Origin: Primulina eburnea
Taxonomy: Eukaryota > Streptophyta > Magnoliopsida > Lamiales > Gesneriaceae
Assembly: GCF_022965805.1 (NCBI RefSeq)
Contig: NC_133104.1
Location: 40,902,682-40,966,681 of the forward strand
Length of the DNA stretch: 64,000 nt
Reading direction: 5' to 3'
A program made the translations under genes and the position numbers. Shown one piece after another: positions 12,508 through 24,029 of the stretch (positions are counted from its first letter, which is position 1; every line of letters starts with the position of its first letter). The notes below the pieces were generated by a model, which saw nothing but the letters and a program-made list of their open reading frames with translations, had not been told where the DNA came from and searched no databases.

Positions 12508-14070
12508 CTAGTTAATTCCAAATGGGATCCAGTTCCAAACGGGCGAGAGATAGCTCTCTGAGAATTTTCTCTCTCCAAAACAGGAACTACCCTGAACGCA
12601 AGAATCATTATCGAAGCTTTCCATTTTGGTAAAAGGACCTAAACCAGCTTGAATAACGTTTTCATCGCAAGAAGGGTCCGATTTATGATAACAAATTCCT
12701 CCGAGATTATGGGTCAATCCCGCAAAGTTTGGCGTGACATTGGTGGGTAATATTTGCTGTTCCGGATGGGTTAGGAGTAGGGATTGGCAAGGGTTTATGT
12801 TGAAGCAGGAGAAGCAGGGCACTTGCTCGTGGTGTTTGTGGTAGTAATTGGCTTGAAATGGGTCCGCTTTATTGTAAGGTTCCATTGATGGCGGAAGAGA
12901 GATTGGTGGGGAAGAAGAGCTGGTCTCGAATCCGGGTTCTGTGTGTTGTTTGGGTGGATGCGGCGTGTTCTTCTGGAACACTCTGCATAAAACCCAATCC
13001 TCTCGCGTGCATTCCTGAAATTTTCCGAGCAAACAAACACGGCTTATTAATCTATTACAACAGAATTATGTTTTGCAATTGAATTCTTTAATTACTGCTA
13101 TATCTTTAAACATAAAAACTTCTACAATGCTTAAGTCAATTTGATAATATCGATTTCATATTCGATTCGACTTATAAAAAAATATTATTTTTCATTCTAA
13201 ACGTCGTTATGTCCATGAGATTTTTCACGCAAGTATGAAAACCAAGGGTATAATTTTGATTACTTGTAATTAACACGTTTTAATTATTATTTGTCACACA
13301 TTTTTATTTAACAATGTTTATAAAATTGTTGGATAGGGTGAATAGTACCTGGACACAAGAAACTGCCATATGGCCGGGCCCAAATTTCCATTCCAGGCGA
13401 AACTCATGCATGACCCAAGCAGTTTTGGTCCCCTTGGGAGCCCGGCCCTGATAGAATACAAGAGTTTTTCTCATCCCAACGAGAATTCCTTCATGTGTGA
13501 CGGGCCGGTCTTTGCCTGTGGCCTTCCAGTATCCAGACAGCGTGGCCCTATTTGTTCTAAGCCCGGTAGCATATTTCTTGTCCCGCTGGCTGTAAAAATA
13601 CCACGCCTTCCCTCCCACGCACGCAACCTCTAAAAAAAAAACCAAAGGACTCAGAATTCCATAGATAAAAGAAGGAGCTTTTAATTTTAAATTTAAAGAT
13701 ATGATATATAGTCAATACGAATACAGTGAATAAATTCTAGAATCCCTAGTGGTCAAGATTATGACTACTCAATTCTGAATAGTTCCTTGAACTCGCACAT
13801 GCATTCACTGGATATAGGGGCGGCTGGTTGTGCTAGGTTACTATACGAGCATTCGTGGCTCTATCACGAAATATGATAAGTAGCCATTATATTACCGGGA
13901 ATGTCCCAAGGCTCGCAGGTGTTAAGGTCAAGTTGAATCAAGAAAGGAGTGTGGTCAGGTGTGCATCCAGCCACCCGTTTCATGAGGTAATCACATATCA
14001 ATTCGACGTCTCTTGGCTGGAATCTGAATCCAGGAGGCAATGCCGCCTCCACCGCCCTCAAACTGTTCAT
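12508..14070 (-). CDS. NAC1-type NAC transcription factor (miR164 target)
   Basis: Three exons, 14070-13896, 13629-13349 and 13014-12508, join in phase to 320 residues, with the two intron positions typical of NAC genes. The NAC domain runs from about residue 10 to 165: [85 protein letters not shown] and EDWVLCRVF. It therefore carries the DNA-binding and dimerising fold. The C-terminal part keeps [17 protein letters not shown] and a terminal SPVWNW, the pattern of Arabidopsis NAC1 (At1g56010), which promotes lateral rooting downstream of auxin. RDVEL replaces the usual TDEEL, as tolerated in this clade. A minus-strand TATA lies at 14161-14170. Close CUC-type relatives are the alternative. 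Confidence 0.92.
12807..12827 (-). promoter_or_regulatory. miR164 target site in NAC1-like exon 3
   Basis: The mRNA-sense strand (minus) reads AGCAAGTGCCCTGCTTCTCC and encodes EQVPCFS (residues 215-221). The plus strand thus resembles miR164 itself, with mismatches only at miRNA positions 1, 17 and 21, leaving the seed and the cleavage centre paired. The family recognised by miR164 includes NAC1 and CUC1/2; the site and its reading frame are conserved there. Confidence 0.9.
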
Positions 14071-14160
14071 TTTCCGGCCGAATTAGACAGATATAGGAGC
14101 TAGCTACGAATGAAGGCAATGTATTCCGATTCCTCCATGGACCGGGTTACAGTATACGTC

Positions 14161-14170
14161 AATATATAGA
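14161..14170 (-). promoter_or_regulatory. TATA box of the NAC1-like gene
   Basis: Minus strand TCTATATATT, about 90-100 bases before the start codon and the best TATA match in the 5' flank. TSS not determined. Confidence 0.45.
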
Positions 14171-14280
14171 GAACCAAATAAAGGTGGTTTGGGAGAGAGT
14201 CTTCATTCCTAGCATCTTTTCATAAAAGCTAGCTGCTTTATATTCGTCAAAAAACATATTCAAGCGACTCTTTTTTTTTA

Positions 14281-14418
14281 AAAAAAAAACAACTATAGAT
14301 AATAAATTTTCCTGAATATATATATAAAACAAATTCGATCTCAATTTATCCTTAAAAAAAAAACAACTATAGATAATAAATTTTCCTGAATATATATATA
14401 AAACAAATTCGATCTCAA
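14281..14418. repeat. 74-bp tandem duplication upstream of the NAC1-like gene
   Basis: Two copies of a unit with CAACTATAGATAATAAATTT and CAAATTCGATCTCAA, 74 bases apart and almost identical. Position is 210-350 bases upstream of the NAC1-like start, in its promoter. Confidence 0.9.
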
Positions 14419-14955
14419 AGTTTGTTATTTAATTACTAAAAAATTTTGTTAAGTGAGTTTTTTTGTTGCTTCTTTTGAAAAAAAACATCGATATTCAAAT
14501 TATGATGTAGATTTCGTCAAATATTTTAGTGATTTTACATATAAAAGTAAAATCAAACCACTTTTCAAACATTAGAATTATTATAAATTCGTGTTGTAAT
14601 AATATTTTATGTTTCCTTATAAATAATGCAAAAATTATCGTGTATCGTACCACGTGACACCCCATATTTTCACAGCTAACCCAAAATCGGTTTTTCCCCT
14701 GTGATCCGATCCACTTAAATTTTTGTGCCCAACTTTGCAATCAACTCTTTGTATATTGTTCATACAAAGTAAGAAATCAACCAAATTAATAAACTGGTAT
14801 TAAAATTTGTATCCTGTAGTACTTATGGGGGACTCCATGCATTTGAAACTTGACGTAGCGATGAGATTATGATTAGGTTAGGCTTTTTATTGCAATCACA
14901 ACAGAATAAAGGCAAGAAAAATAAGTGGAAATTCGGATAAGAATTGAGCCACTTT

Positions 14956-14976
14956 CACACACACACACACACACAC
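14956..14976. repeat. (CA)n microsatellite
   Basis: About ten CA repeats in non-coding DNA. Confidence 0.9.
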
Positions 14977-15414
14977 TGCTGAAAACGAAAACAAAATTTG
15001 GCATTTATGCTAAAGCTAAAACACTCCAAAGAAGCTTTTTATGCTTCGAAATAGCTAGAAATTTGTTCGTCCAGAAACATTTCGAGTGATTACATTTTCA
15101 GTTACTTATTATTTGACGACCTTAAATTAATACTGATCAATGTAAGAGATTGAGTTTAATTTTGTCATTTGGATATATAAAAGGTAGATAAATCAATACT
15201 AAGATGAAAATAAAGAAATATAATTTATGCAAAAATGATATTTAATTTTTGGTCCACTAAGTTCTCAATTTTGGTTCAATTGATGATGTGATATCAGTAA
15301 GTCATAAATTCATATGTTACTGTAAGGTTTTGGGTGTATTTTGTTTAATAGTTAAACAAGTAAGATCGTATGCGACAGTAAATTTGTGTTTATCGGATTT
15401 AAATGTTATGTGAA

Positions 15415-16110
15415 ATGTTACAACATTTCAGATAATATGCAGCAGAATATATAAGTTTGTAATACAAATGAACATTAATAAATACGATGAAACATAATAA
15501 ATTTTGCACATACTTGCGCGGTGACTCGGGGCAAAAATAATCACTAGAAAACCAACGAGTTTATACAAAAAAAACTATCACTAGTGATTTTAATCAAAAA
15601 CTAATTTCCTCAATACGTTGAGAAAATCAGATGCTTCCTAAAACAAAAAACCACATTAAAACAGTATATAAGGAAGCAAAACTTGATGCAAAAAATGGAA
15701 CCAAAAAAAAAAAACAAATCTTCAGTCAACTCCTTCACAGTTGTTTGCAGATGTCTCCAACAATCATGACAACACGTCAATTCGGCATTTTTCGATCAGC
15801 AGCAACTTTATTCTCTAAATTTATGGTGTGTGTTTCTATGTAAATCAACACTCACTTTGCACGAGATGAATCCTCTTATTTATAGCCTAAGAGTTTATCA
15901 ACAAAGAAACCACACAATATGCAAAGTAAGAGTTTTGTTAAAAACAAATTTTTTTTAAACAAAGATTCCACGTCACAAAAATCTTAGCATAATAATCACA
16001 TTAATTATCATATTATCTAGAAAGACAAAATCATAATTTAATATTCAAAATCATATCAATAAGGAAAAACTGATGTTGATAAATAAATTTAATATAGAAA
16101 TTATATTCCC
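15415..16110 (-). mobile_element. LTR-like relic, minus orientation
   Basis: Read on the minus strand this looks like a Copia LTR: AT-rich U3, then a TATA box GGCTATAAATAAGAGG (about 15878-15893), then a leader GATTCATCTCGTGC, and an end near CTGAAATGTTGTAACA. The plus strand shows the palindrome TGAAATGTTACAACATTTCA at about 15410-15430. No internal region or paired LTR is visible, so it may be a solo LTR. Edges are approximate. Confidence 0.35.
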
Positions 16111-16119
16111 TTCAGTTAC

Positions 16120-17215
16120 GTTAGTATTTTTTGATATCACGTCAACAATTCAGTGAAATATGACTGAAAGCCAAAAATATCAAAGTTAGTATGTACCATA
16201 ATCAAAACTAAAACTAATTAGTAACCCGAAATCCGAAATATACAAAGTTAATGCAAAGTTATTTTCCTCAAACGATTTTAGGAATACTTATCTTATGCGT
16301 ATGGATGGTGTCCGAGTTGGATTAAAGCTGAGATGCCCAAAGTAGTGATTATGAACCCCTGTCCATGTACTTGGAATTGTGGAACCATCAACCTTTACAT
16401 CGATGGCAACTTTTCATATTTATCTTGTTTTAAATAGTCTTTTTTTTCTCTGAAAAGATATTGTTTGAATGAAATATATAAAATCATAAATCAACCCAGA
16501 CCAAAAATTCCCGAAAATAATTGAAACAATTATCCAAAAACGACAAAAAAATTCCAAACATCGACCAACTAGTAAACCTCCAATAATGATGCCATTTCCT
16601 AAATAAAGGCAATCATGTAAGATTAACCGAGTAAACAATAATTTCCTATCGCAATTATTGAAGGATTGGATTGTGACTTTGCTTAGCCATCCAATTGGGT
16701 CATTTTGAATAACACTCACGTTTTTATTATTTTTTATGAATTCGAACTCACTTTATTGTTTTGGTCATTTTTTCCGAAACAATTAAATTTAGCGAATGTT
16801 TTTTATTTGATATCGTATTATCATACATAGTTCATGGAGTGCGAATAAATCTATGTTACATACATTAAAATAAATATAAACAAAAATAATAGAGAAAATA
16901 ATGCAAAAAGACACTCAATATTTAAAAATGAGAAGAAAATATATGTTGTTTCCCTTTTTTTTTCCTTAGATAGATTTATTATGTACAATATGGGCTTTAT
17001 TCTCGTCTTAGAGTCTATGTATGAGACAAATAAGCAATAATTGATAAATGTAGTAGTTTCGGACGAACAAATGACCAAAAAAATCCAATTAATTGGATAG
17101 AAATTAAGCATTGAAAAATTAAATGACTAAAACAAACAAATGACCAAAAAAATTCAATTAGTTGGATAAAACCAAACATTGAAAAATTAAACGACTGAAA
17201 CTCTAATGAGTAGAT
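16120..17215. other. Gene-free AT-rich interval
   Basis: Only short frames without recognisable similarity. A locally duplicated phrase (ACAAATGACCAAAAAAATCCAAT type) occurs at 17067-17100 and 17133-17165. No gene supported. Confidence 0.4.
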
Positions 17216-17218
17216 ATC

Positions 17219-17382
17219 TTGTGAGACGGTCTTATGAATCTTTATCTGTGAGACAATGTCAACCCACTAATATTCACAATAAAAAGTAATACTCTTGGCA
17301 CAAAAAATAATATTTTTTCATGGATGACCCAAATAAGAGACCTGTCTCACAAAATACGACCACTGAGACCGTCTCACACAAG
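17219..17382 (-). repeat. GAGACGG-family repeat, minus orientation
   Basis: Ends with CCACTGAGACCGTCTCACACAAGTTTTTGC, the characteristic A-rich end of the family when read in reverse. The middle carries CATGGATGACCCAAATAAGA and AATAAAAAGTAATACTCTT. Confidence 0.9.
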
Positions 17383-17782
17383 TTTTTGCTAACTCTAATT
17401 GAGCAAACTTACCAAACTAAAATTACAATTTTTTCTTTTTATTAAATTAATTATATAACCCTGCACTAAAGTCTATAAATCGAATGGAATCAATATACTT
17501 TGGAGAATTGAAATGTTGATAAATGGCCGAAAATATAAAGTCCCTGTCAGCCACAAAATTTGACTAGAGAGTGCTAAAGATAGCCTTACATATGTCCTAA
17601 AAATCGGTCATATACTCAGTGTTTTAAAAAGCGTTACACGGTAGGTGGACGATCATCGTCGCTTAGGCGGTTTATTTTTGTTTAACATGATACACATTTT
17701 TTAAAACATTCTGATGATAGAAATTACGATGGTGATGATGAGCTTTTAATTTTTTTAAAAAAATAAATTTGTGGCAAAAATT

Positions 17783-17954
17783 GTGTGAGACGGTCTCACA
17801 GATCGTATTTGTGAGACGGATCTCTTATTTGAGTCATTAATGAAAAAATATAATTTTTTTATGCTAAAAATATTACTTTTTAGTGTGAATATGCGTAGAA
17901 TAGACCCGTCTCACAGATTAGGATCCGTAAGACGGTCTCACATCAGACTCACCC
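17783..17954 (+). repeat. GAGACGG-family repeat
   Basis: Begins GGCAAAAATTGTGTGAGACGG and ends GTAAGACGGTCTCACATCAG. Full-length type. Confidence 0.9.
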
Positions 17955-18990
17955 TAAATTTATAACTCGGGCATCCGTCTAGGCGAGCGATTTATGCAGC
18001 AACGCTCAGATACACCGTCTCCGTAAAATACTGTCACATTCCATGTATATTTTTTTTTTTTACGTTTCACGTTAATTTTCAGTAGACACATTTTCTGAAA
18101 ATTTTAAATTTTAACGTTAGTTTGTTCGTAAAAAATATTTTTAAAAAATGTCTCATTCCAAAATAGAATGTCCCATTGCAATAATGCTGGAATAATCAGG
18201 CAGCGATATTCTCTCCTTTAAGAGCTCAGTCCGATCCAGCCAATCAAAACCACACCACACAAAAGCAAAGCCAAAGAAAAAGAATGCTTTCAATGAAAAC
18301 GATCAAAATCACTTGCATGCATATACGATAAATAAATGATTCGAAACTCTATTTGAAGTATTTTTTCGAAAGAAAATATGAAAATGTCATTAAAAAAATA
18401 AATCATGTCCAAAAAGACTATAAGCCTAACAAGTTGCATCCCATAAAGCCTCTTGTGAAATGTTAATAATTGACATTTGGTGCTGATTTGAGTCTTTGAG
18501 AGTTTTCGTGTAACTGTTGTGTCTCTAATGTCGGCAAAATGAATTAAATGCATGTCGGGAAATTGAATTGAATGAATGATTGGATCCATGATTTTTATCT
18601 TAATAATTTTTAAAGATTTTTCACGTAAATCTCGGTGTCCAGTTTATTCTTTATTTTCATATTTATTTTCTCAAATTACCGCACGTAACAATCTACTAAT
18701 TTTCTTTTCGAGTTAACACATGAGCTACAATTGCGCATCCCATCTCTATAATCTAACATCCTTGTGAATTTTTTAATTCAGTTAGCGATTTTTTATCTGA
18801 CTCCATCAATCAAGATGGGAAAAGCTTTGTATTTTTTTTCTCTGACGATACTGCATATTGTAACAAATTAAAAGAAAGAACGCCAAAATTACTTATTTCA
18901 AAAGAGAAATAATTCGGGTTGATTTATAAATTACCCTCTAAATTTAGAATGAAAAACATAACTATTTTCAAAATCTTAAAAAAAACAAAA
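17955..18990. other. Gene-free interval
   Basis: AT-rich. The minus-strand frame at 18290-18589 (99 codons) has no recognisable domain and unusual composition, so I do not call it a gene. Confidence 0.4.
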
Positions 18991-18992
18991 AT

Positions 18993-19155
18993 TTGTGTGA
19001 GACGGTCGCACAGATCGTATTTTATGAGACGAATCTCTTATTTTGGTCATCCGTGAAAAAAATATTACTTTTTATGCTAAGAGAATTACTTTTGATTGTA
19101 AATATTAGTAGTGTTGACCCGTATCACAGATAAAGATTCGTGAGACCATCTTACA
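18993..19155 (+). repeat. GAGACGG-family repeat
   Basis: Begins AAATTTGTGTGAGACGGTCGCAC and ends GATTCGTGAGACCATCTTACA. Diverged at both palindromes. Confidence 0.88.
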
Positions 19156-19448
19156 AGAGACCTTCTCATCTAAAAAATATCACAAATTAACAACTCTAAA
19201 TGTACTAACTCTCAATATTGTAAATCTCTTCCTTCACGTAAAAACTTAAAACTATATATCTTATATATGGAGGGAAATTGGCAATGATCAGTTGATGCAA
19301 GTTAATTGAAAGCCAACCACGACCCAACATATATATTACGAATAGATCCAATAGACATAATTGTATTAAAAATTATTTTATGTGGGAACAAACATGAACC
19401 TCGATCAATGATTATCATTAGATCTTGAACGAAGACGAGATAAAAACT

Positions 19449-19838
19449 GTGTGAGACAGATTCACAGGTCGTATTTTTGTGAGATATATATTTTATTGAG
19501 TCATCCATGAAAAATGTAAGGGTGTGTTTGGTTGAGTGGATTAAATAAGGATAGATTAATAATCCAATATTTATCGTTAAAATTTTAAGTTGTTTTAATA
19601 ATCATTTTGACCCGATTTAAGATCCATTTTATAGATAACTATTTGATTAATAAAATTGGATCTTAAACCGGGTCAAAATGATTATTAAAACATCTAAAAT
19701 TTAACGATATATATGTGACTATTAATCTATCCTTATTTAATCCACTCAACCAAACACACCCTAAGAATATTAATTTTTATTATGAATATCGGTAGGTTTG
19801 ACCCGTCTTACAGATAAAGATTCGTGAGATCATCTCAT
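19449..19838 (+). repeat. GAGACGG-family repeat interrupted by a Tourist-like MITE
   Basis: The left half (TGTGTGAGACAGATTCACAG to TCATCCATGAAAAATG) stops at 19519. The right half resumes at 19762 (AAGAATATTAATTTTTATTA) and runs to ATTCGTGAGATCATCTCAT. The two halves together make one ordinary copy split by a 242-bp insertion. Confidence 0.9.
19520..19761. mobile_element. Tourist/PIF-Harbinger-like MITE (242 bp)
   Basis: Both ends read GGGTGTGTTTGGTTGAGTGG inward, and the match extends through nearly the whole element, so it could fold into a long hairpin. It is flanked by TAA on both sides (19517-19519 and 19762-19764), the 3-bp target duplication expected for PIF/Harbinger elements. No coding capacity. 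It sits inside a GAGACGG repeat. Confidence 0.9.
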
Positions 19839-20283
19839 AAAAAAACATACTCCGATATAAACTCTCTTTTGATTATTCATTTCATATGAAGTAGAAAAGG
19901 TAATTTATAATGTAATTACGATATTGCCCCTTGTCATTCTATATTCACGTGCACGGCATGAACATTCAATAAACTTTTCTGTGAAAAATAATATGAGAAT
20001 TGAAGGCACCGTCTCAATCTCCTTTATTTATTTTTCATGTTTGTAAAGAAAAGAAAACGAAACATTAATATTTGAAAAAAAAAACAAGAAAGAAGGGATA
20101 AAGTGTGGGTTGTATTTCTAATAATAATTAGTGAAAATAATTTAATTTTTTATTATAATAGGGATCTCGTATTTTAACAACAATTAATATAAAGATAATT
20201 TAATTTTAAATCATAATAGAAATATAATCGTCGCTTAACTGAAAAAAAAAACACAATATTAATTATAATGGTACACGGCTAAA

Positions 20284-20470
20284 ATTAAAGGAGTGAGTCT
20301 CATGTGAGACCGTCTCACGGATCTTAATCTGTGAGACAGGTCAACCCTACCTATTTTTACAATAAAAAGTAATACTCTTAGCATAAAAAGTGATACTTTT
20401 TCATGGATGACCCAAATAAAGATCTGTCTCACAAAATACGACCGTGAGACCGTCTCACACAAGTTTTTGC
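20284..20470 (-). repeat. GAGACGG-family repeat, full-length minus copy
   Basis: Runs from GTGAGTCTCATGTGAGACCG to CGTCTCACACAAGTTTTTGCC with little divergence; a good reference copy for the family. Confidence 0.93.
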
Positions 20471-20483
20471 CAAATTAAAGAAT

Positions 20484-20625
20484 GAGTCTTATGTGAGACC
20501 GTCTCACGGTTCTTAATCTGTGAGACGAGTCAACCCTACCCATAGTAATAAATTTTCATGAATAACCAAAATAAAAGATCCGTCTCACGAATACGACTTG
20601 TGAGACCGTCTCACACAAGTTTTTG
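20484..20625 (-). repeat. GAGACGG-family repeat, internally deleted copy in tandem
   Basis: Same orientation as its neighbour and only about 15 bases away. Both ends are present, but the central AATAAAAAGTAATACTCTT part is shortened, so it is about 45 bases shorter than a full copy. Confidence 0.9.
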
Positions 20626-20716
20626 CCAAAATTAAAATCATAATTTGAGAATAATGTCGATTACAATGTATTTGCAAACACGGTTACACATTGGCAGAAG
20701 ATGTTGAGTATCTTTA

Positions 20717-21429
20717 GATATAGTTTGGTACATGTGTTAATAGAGAGATTGATAAATAATCATCTATTATCCACGTTTGGTACCTTTTTAGAAAGCTCAT
20801 GATAATATCATGGACCCGTAATAAATAATTTTATATAGAGATAAAATATCCATTTTATGAGATTTGATAATTTTAATCTAATGATAAAACACCACAAAAA
20901 ACTTAATTGCCCTCAATATATAAAAATCATAAACCCTATTGTTTTTTCATTTTACTTGTAGGTAGAAATTAAAATCAAATAAATATTTTTATTTATTTTT
21001 ATATATTATATAATATGATAATTATATAAATGAACTCGAGATAATTATATAAATGATTTGTATAAATCTCAATAAAATTATTAGTATCACTCGATTAACC
21101 TTAAAAATTTATATTTGACTTGACTTACAAAATTAAAGACTCAATTTATCATATTATATAATATATAAAATTAGGTAAAAAAAAATAAATCATACAAACA
21201 CTGTCGGCACATGAACATATAAGAAATATGAACTCAAACAACAAATTTGAAATTTTAAAATTTATTATGATAAGGTTAATTTTGTCATACAATCTAATAT
21301 ATAAATTTAATCAATCTTATTAAAAATCATACCAAACATTAAATATAATATCCTACATCTTATTTATCATTAACTTATCCATATATTATATATCACATGT
21401 TTATCCTATAATGTGTACCAAACTATACC
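20717..21429. mobile_element. Harbinger-like non-autonomous element (713 bp)
   Basis: Termini are inverted: left GATATAGTTTGGTACATGTG, right (reversed) GGTATAGTTTGGTACACATT. TTA flanks both ends (20714-20716 and 21430-21432), a 3-bp duplication typical of PIF/Harbinger. The inside is AT-rich with no frame, so it would depend on a transposase elsewhere. Confidence 0.72.
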
Positions 21430-21459
21430 TTAAATATTCTCTTGCAAAAACTTAAGGCA

Positions 21460-21645
21460 AAAACTTGTGTGAGACGGTCTCACAGGTTGTATCTGTGAGA
21501 CGGATCTCATATTTGGGTCACCCATGAAAAAGTATTACTTTTGATGGTAAGAGTATTACTTTTTATTGTGAATATGAGTAGGGTTGACCCGTCTCACAGA
21601 TTATGATCCGTAAGACGGTCTCATATGAGACCCACTCAAAACTTA
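21460..21645 (+). repeat. GAGACGG-family repeat, full-length
   Basis: Begins GGCAAAAACTTGTGTGAGACGG and ends GTAAGACGGTCTCATATGAGACCCACTC. Both halves are intact. Confidence 0.92.
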
Positions 21646-22159
21646 AAGTCGTGTTTTGACCGATGTATTTCAAATTCTCGAACTTGTTTAGATCAACAAG
21701 ATTGAAATGAATTTTAAATACACATATGATATATACAATTCAAAATATATTCCACAAATCATTTTCAAAATCAAACCAATCTCTCCAAATCAAATCTATG
21801 AATTCAAGCCCAACCTCAATATAATAATTTTGTTTGAAGATGTCACGAGAGATAGATTATATTTGATTTTTTTTTAAATGTTATGGAAAGTAAAATTAAA
21901 CATATCCGTGTCGATTATAGTCCATCAAACACGAAGATTCCAAGTTTTGAACATACACTTGTTTTCGAGATTTAATTGTAACAAATCTCTCTCCGATTGA
22001 GGAAAAAATTAATTTTCAAGTTGCAATCAACTATCTGTTACAATGTTCTACTGACAAATACTCGTGGAATCATTTTCTTGATTTTAAGGGACGCTCGAGA
22101 TAAACAGGTACTTAAGTAATAGGCCTGTTGCCTATTGGGGCAACTGTGCCACTGAAAAC

Positions 22160-22300
22160 AATTGGCCCAAACTCAAAATAAAAAAAAATTAGCCCATTAA
22201 GATATAGCCCAGACCGGAGATTTTTATGAGTAGCCCAGCCCGTAATAGGAATTCTTTTGATTTGTATAAAGGGCGTAAACCCAGTTAGGGTTTTTAACGA
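22160..22300 (+). promoter_or_regulatory. Promoter with site II elements, TATA and telo box
   Basis: Four site II-like motifs lie close together: TTGGCCCAAA (22162), AGCCCATT (22190), AGCCCAGA (22206) and AGCCCAGCCC (22232). A TATA-like GTATAAAGGG (about 22264) and a telo-box-like TTAGGGTTTTTAA (about 22287) follow. In plants this set marks ribosomal-protein, translation and snoRNA genes. Confidence 0.7.
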
Positions 22301-23470
22301 ACTACTTGATCTTATCTGAGCAGGAGGCGGAGGGAGGCGGCCACCTCGAATTATCGGTTTCTGTGATCGTGAAAATTAAGGTGCCGCTCGCCGCCGTAGG
22401 GTGACCGAGGGATGTTTGAGGAGGCTCCGATTTTCGGGATTTGGTCTTTTCTCGTTGCCGTCCCCCTCTGCTTTTACTGCAATGAAGACTGCCTGCAACC
22501 GAAGCCGATCGCTTTATGTGGCGGCAATGACGGATGCGCGGGCTTTTTATATATAAAAAAAACTATCACGTTTCGTGTTTTTTCTTTCATTTGTGTTTCT
22601 ATTCCCTTGGTTAGAAGGATTTCGTATAGCTGCAATTATCGAAGTACGTTGTTATTTATCGTTATGATGTTAAATTGCGATGTTTTTCCAAAATTGGGTG
22701 CAATTGTAAGCCATGGGGCCAAAATAATCTTAATCTGCCTTGCAAGTTGGAGATCTCATGCGCACACTGGTATTGTGCTCAAAGATTCTTTAGGTGATAA
22801 ATTTGAATTTTAGTTCGGAGGCAATTTTTGAATCTGTCACCTATTACACAGTCTGTTTCTGCTGACTTAATTCAAAGTTCATAGTTATATTTGTATATAG
22901 TATTATAATTTGCTTATTGTTAGGGGAACGATTAAGTTATGCATGCATATAATACTACGGCCTCTTTGTTTGAATGATCGTTCAGCAACCAATTTCATAC
23001 AAGTATGTGTACGATATGTTGATGGGGTTATGCTCTGATGACTGAATTTGTGGCTAAATGTGGGTTTATAGGTATTATTATCGACCGATTTCATGTGTTA
23101 ATGGCGACTTCTGGATTGATTTATGTGTGATCATGCGGTAAAGATGTAGATTTATGATGTTGTTTGTGTATACGAATATTATGAAGTGGTTGTTGATTAT
23201 GTGAGGTATAAATGATGCTTATTGCTGAACATTGGCATGCACGTCTATGTTGATGATAACCTTGAACATTGAGGCCGATTTCGTGATGGTTAGTTTGGGG
23301 GCTGAAGATGCATACCGGCTTCACGAAGGGACCTGAGAAGACATCAGTGGCGATGGGATTCGACCCAGCTGATATCCGGATTAATTTGGACCTGATATGG
23401 CAACTACACGAGTGGGGGTTGTAGATATAAAAAGAGAGACCGGTTGATGTATGTGTCGTTTGATATCTTG
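22300..23470 (+). ncRNA. Possible non-coding transcript (snoRNA host candidate)
   Basis: The sequence after the site II/telo-box promoter is GC-richer than its surroundings at first (GGAGGCGGAGGGAGGCGG), then normal. The longest frame (22412-22813) looks random at protein level and matches no ribosomal protein I know. Around 23244-23305 a C/D-box-like pattern occurs: TTGATGAT, a C'-like GTGATGG, and CTGA, with a possible CGTCT/AGATG stem. The first base of box C is off-consensus. This may instead be a distant first exon of the NAL1-like gene. Confidence 0.3.
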
Positions 23471-24029
23471 TTGTATGTGATCAATTGTATCTGTTTATAC
23501 ATAGTGATTTGCGTGTTTGATTTTTAATAATTCGTGCAAACGGAACTTGTTCGAGCAAATTGAAGCATGGTTTGGAACATGTAATCCTTACTAAATGTTT
23601 TCAGTGTCCTCCATACCCCACCACCATCCCACTTGTTGTTGTCGGCTTAGTTACCTTGGTACAATGGAAAGGACATTTTCATTGTTCTTCAGCTCCATTT
23701 ATCACGACAATGTTTTCTCACCAACGGCAATTTATGCACGGAATTGCCCTTATTTAAAAATAATAGACAATACAATTGTATGCATTCATAATCCAGATTT
23801 GAGGTGATTATTTTTATTTGGGTACACAATTGAAAGATGTGTGTAGTTTAATTGAATAAGAAAACGAGAAAAATATAATTAAGTTTGTAATATATTTTAA
23901 TTTTAACAAAGTTTCACCTCCTCCGGTGTTTCAAGGGTTTAATTTAGATTTTAAAATTTTTGAATTAAAAATAACAAAAAAGAGATTGATTACTTGAATG
24001 GAAGCATTGTAGAGAATTGAAGGAAAATA

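Noticed and set aside
22412..22813. 133-codon plus-strand frame after the site II promoter
   Set aside because: Composition looks random, no family resemblance and no signal of conservation; the promoter is kept as a finding, not the frame.
23340..23375. GGGATTCGACCC resembling a tRNA T-arm
   Set aside because: No A box, acceptor stem or anticodon arm could be fitted around it.
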